Shown one piece after another: positions 8,050 to 10,297 of a stretch of 10,297 nt of DNA. Source of the DNA: Bacteroidales bacterium (GTDB lineage Bacteria > Bacteroidota > Bacteroidia > Bacteroidales > UBA3663); contig JAUNCV010000067.1 in NCBI GenBank assembly GCA_030526445.1, positions 1 to 10,297 on the forward strand, read 5' to 3'. A model generated the notes under the pieces. It was not told where the DNA came from. It was given only the letters and a program-made list of their open reading frames with translations, and ran no database searches. The translations under genes were made by a program, and so were the position numbers. The first letter of the stretch is position 1. Every line of letters starts with the position of its first letter.

Positions 8050-10297
8050 ATGAAATACTTATTAACCAATTTTTTCAATACGCTGAGGCATTATAAAGTC
8101 AGCAGTTTGCTCAATATCACGGGCATGGCAGTTGCTTTTGCTGCTTTCTACCTCATCATGACACAGGTGATGTGGGGTTTCGGCTATAACAAGGGCATTG
8201 AGGGTGCCGATCGCATCTATCTGATGACGATGCCCAATGTGCAGAACCCGGGCAAGCAGAATATCTACCTGAGCCGCCCGTTGGCCGAAAAGATCTTGAG
8301 CGAGGCCCCTGGCATTGAGGCTTATGGTACCGCTACCATGTCCACAGGCATCATGGCTTTCTACCAGAAGATTGGCGATGGTACCCGACGCCTGAATGCT
8401 AACTGCCAACAGTTCACTCCCGGTGTACTCCGGATGTTTAGGTTCGAGGCCGAAGAGGGATCGCTCGAAGCTATTTCCGCCCCAGAGACTATTGCCATCT
8501 CCAGCAAGTTTGCCCGAGCCAATGGCCTCAAGGTGGGTGACTATCTCTCGCCTGAACCTTCGGGCGAAAAGAATGCACGCAAGATTGTGGCCATATGGAA
8601 GGACAAGTACCCAACTAACTCCTCGTTGAGCGTGGTAGATATGCTCATCGATATCCGCGACTTCTGTATCGACCTATGGGACGAATGGAGCTTCCCCTAT
8701 TTCGTCCAGTTCAAGAGCGTTGCCGACAAAGAGGCTTTCGAACAGTATGCTTCGAAAGAGATATACGAATGGTTGCGCGAACAGAACAGCGACCTTGCTG
8801 AGGTAGAAGAGGCGGCAAAGCAGATGCAGACTACAATGATTCCTTTCGAAGAGCTCTATTATACCGATGTCATTGAGCAGAAGATTGCTGTCTCCATTGC
8901 TGGCAGCCGAACTACCGATATCACCCTGCTCGCTGTGGCCATCCTGATTGTACTGATTGCTCTTATCAACTTCGTTAACTTTTTCTTTGCCTTGGTGCCA
9001 GCGCGTGTCAGGAGTGTGAATACCTACAAGGTGTTTGGCACATCGCGCACTCAGCTCATTGTCAACTTTGTGCTCGAAGCCGTTGGTTTGGTGCTCATTG
9101 CCTTGCTTTTGGCTGCAGTGATTGTTATCCTGTTTGGCAAGTCGGCAGCGGTCTCTGTTCTTTCGGCTCCAATTGCATTAGACAATAATATGCTGGTGCT
9201 CTATGCTACCATTGCAGCCGCCTTGGTGGGCTCGCTCACAGGAGCCATCTACCCCGCCTTCTACATCACTTCGTTCCAACCGGCTTTGGTGCTCAAAGGC
9301 TCTTTTGGCTCGTCTAAAGCAGGCCGTTCGCTCCGCAATCTGCTCATTGGTGTGCAGTTTACCATCTCGATTGTGCTCATCATTTGTGCCATGTTTATCA
9401 GCTTGCAGCGCAACTATATGCTGAGCCAGGACATGGGCTTCGACAAAGAGTACCTCATCACGGGCGATATTGGTGGCCGAATCTGCTGGTATCAGCCCAA
9501 CAACAAGGCCTTCGAGGACCGGCTGCGGCAGAATCCCGACATTGTAGATATCACCTGGGCCAATGGTGAGCTGGTCAATGCCATGAACCGTATGGGTTGG
9601 GGCCGCAGTTGCGATGAAAAGGAGATTCACTTCCAATGCTATCCTGTGGCCTACAACTTCCTGGAAGTGCTGGGCATCGAGGTGACCGAAGGACGCAACT
9701 TTGTGGAGAGTGATGAGCAAAGCCAGCATGGAGTCTTTATCTTCAACGAGAAGGCTCGTGACCAATATGAGCTCACTCTCGAATCGAAGTGCGGAGGCCA
9801 TCATGAAGAGGCTGCCCTTGTGGCTGGTTTCTGCCGGAACTTCAACTTCCGTCCCTTGCAGTATGGCATCGATCCATTTGCCTTCTTTGTCTTCGGCCAA
9901 GACCACTCATGGCGTGCGGGCTTCACAACCCTCTATGTGCGCATCCATGCAGGAGCCAACCCAGGTAAGGTGATGGAGTACATCCGCCAGACCATACAGG
10001 AAATGGCTCCCGAAGTGGATCCGGACAATATCGGACTGAAACTCTTCGACGAAGAACTGGACTCCAAGTATGCAAGCGAGGAGAAACTGAGCCTGCTCAT
10101 CACCTTGTTTACGGTCATTGCTATCATCCTCTCTTTGATGGGTGTGTTCGGCCTTGTTTTGTTCGAAACACAGCATCGCAAGAAGGAGATTGCCATCCGC
10201 CGTGTATTGGGTGCCGAGGTCGAGGATATCCTCACCTTGCTCTCGCGCAAGTATTCGATCATTGTGACCATCTGCTTCGTGATAGCCATCCCGCTCT
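8050..10297 (+). CDS. FtsX/MacB-like ABC transporter permease, kind B (permease 4), cut off at the right edge
   Basis: An open frame runs from the ATG at 8050 to the end of the window without a stop: 749 complete codons. By comparison with permease 3, roughly 55-60 C-terminal residues lie outside, including the rest of TM7, TM8 and the expected NPAE-type end. The start is supported by an in-frame TGA at 8032-8034 with this as the first ATG after it. Visible parts: TM1 about 17-38; ADRIYLM near 53-59 opening the first periplasmic domain; TM2 about 289-316; the loop RVRSVNTYKVFGTS at 319-332; TM3 about 338-363; TM4 about 380-403; TSFQPALVLKG at 407-417; TM5 about 430-455; a second periplasmic domain with FLEVLGIEVTEGRNF near 536-550; TM6 about 682-703; and KKEIAIRRVLGA at 711-722. 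The loop and the QPAL..LKG motif pair it with permease 3. The truncation comes from the window edge, not from a mutation. Confidence 0.92.
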   Translation, partial: MKYLLTNFFNTLRHYKVSSLLNITGMAVAFAAFYLIMTQVMWGFGYNKGIEGADRIYLMTMPNVQNPGKQNIYLSRPLAEKILSEAPGIEAYGTATMSTGIMAFYQKIGDGTRRLNANCQQFTPGVLRMFRFEAEEGSLEAISAPETIAISSKFARANGLKVGDYLSPEPSGEKNARKIVAIWKDKYPTNSSLSVVDMLIDIRDFCIDLWDEWSFPYFVQFKSVADKEAFEQYASKEIYEWLREQNSDLAEVEEAAKQMQTTMIPFEELYYTDVIEQKIAVSIAGSRTTDITLLAVAILIVLIALINFVNFFFALVPARVRSVNTYKVFGTSRTQLIVNFVLEAVGLVLIALLLAAVIVILFGKSAAVSVLSAPIALDNNMLVLYATIAAALVGSLTGAIYPAFYITSFQPALVLKGSFGSSKAGRSLRNLLIGVQFTISIVLIICAMFISLQRNYMLSQDMGFDKEYLITGDIGGRICWYQPNNKAFEDRLRQNPDIVDITWANGELVNAMNRMGWGRSCDEKEIHFQCYPVAYNFLEVLGIEVTEGRNFVESDEQSQHGVFIFNEKARDQYELTLESKCGGHHEEAALVAGFCRNFNFRPLQYGIDPFAFFVFGQDHSWRAGFTTLYVRIHAGANPGKVMEYIRQTIQEMAPEVDPDNIGLKLFDEELDSKYASEEKLSLLITLFTVIAIILSLMGVFGLVLFETQHRKKEIAIRRVLGAEVEDILTLLSRKYSIIVTICFVIAIPL

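Noticed and set aside
9178..9906. 242-codon open frame on the minus strand inside permease 4
   Set aside because: It lies wholly antisense to a well-supported permease with conserved motifs. Its translation shows no recognisable domain and it has no spacer or regulatory context of its own. Codon bias of the plus-strand gene explains it.
8050..10297. Possible pseudogene, since permease 4 has no stop or C-terminal end
   Set aside because: The frame stays open and keeps all expected motifs in order up to the last base. The missing end matches the part that would lie beyond the window.

Overview
The window is one stretch of a plus-strand operon from a Bacteroidota genome, most likely Bacteroidales (Prevotella/Bacteroides-like). 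That placement rests on three things: the protein type (about 800-residue FtsX/MacB-like ABC permeases, each with two fused halves), AT-rich spacers between genes without usable Shine-Dalgarno sequences, and TAA as every visible stop. It is an inference from style, not from a marker gene.

Layout: positions 1-129 are AT-rich and non-coding. They begin with an 11-bp tandem repeat and may hold a weak Bacteroidota-type promoter. Then follow permease 1 (130-2559), an ABC ATPase (2587-3267), permease 2 (3340-5709), permease 3 (5711-8038) and permease 4 (8050 to the right edge, cut off before its stop). Gaps between genes are 27, 72, 1 and 11 bp. No terminator-like hairpin is visible between them, so the five genes are probably co-transcribed. 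No RNA gene, insertion sequence, CRISPR array or minus-strand gene is supported.

How the genes work together: the single ATPase (LolD/MacB type, all motifs intact) is the only energy source in view for four different permeases. Each permease has the order TM1, periplasmic domain, TM2-4, TM5, periplasmic domain, TM6-8. It therefore looks like two MacB/FtsX units fused head to tail and could form a complete transmembrane part with an ATPase dimer. The permeases fall into two visible kinds: permeases 1 and 2 (kind A), and permeases 3 and 4 (kind B). In all four, the second half keeps the family's cytoplasmic motif (KEIAIRRVxGA-like), while the first half has it altered. Such systems usually move substrates such as peptides, lipoproteins or drugs out of the inner membrane or periplasm by a mechanotransmission mechanism. 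The substrate here cannot be read from the sequence, and no periplasmic adaptor (HlyD/MacA type), TolC-like protein or regulator lies inside the window.
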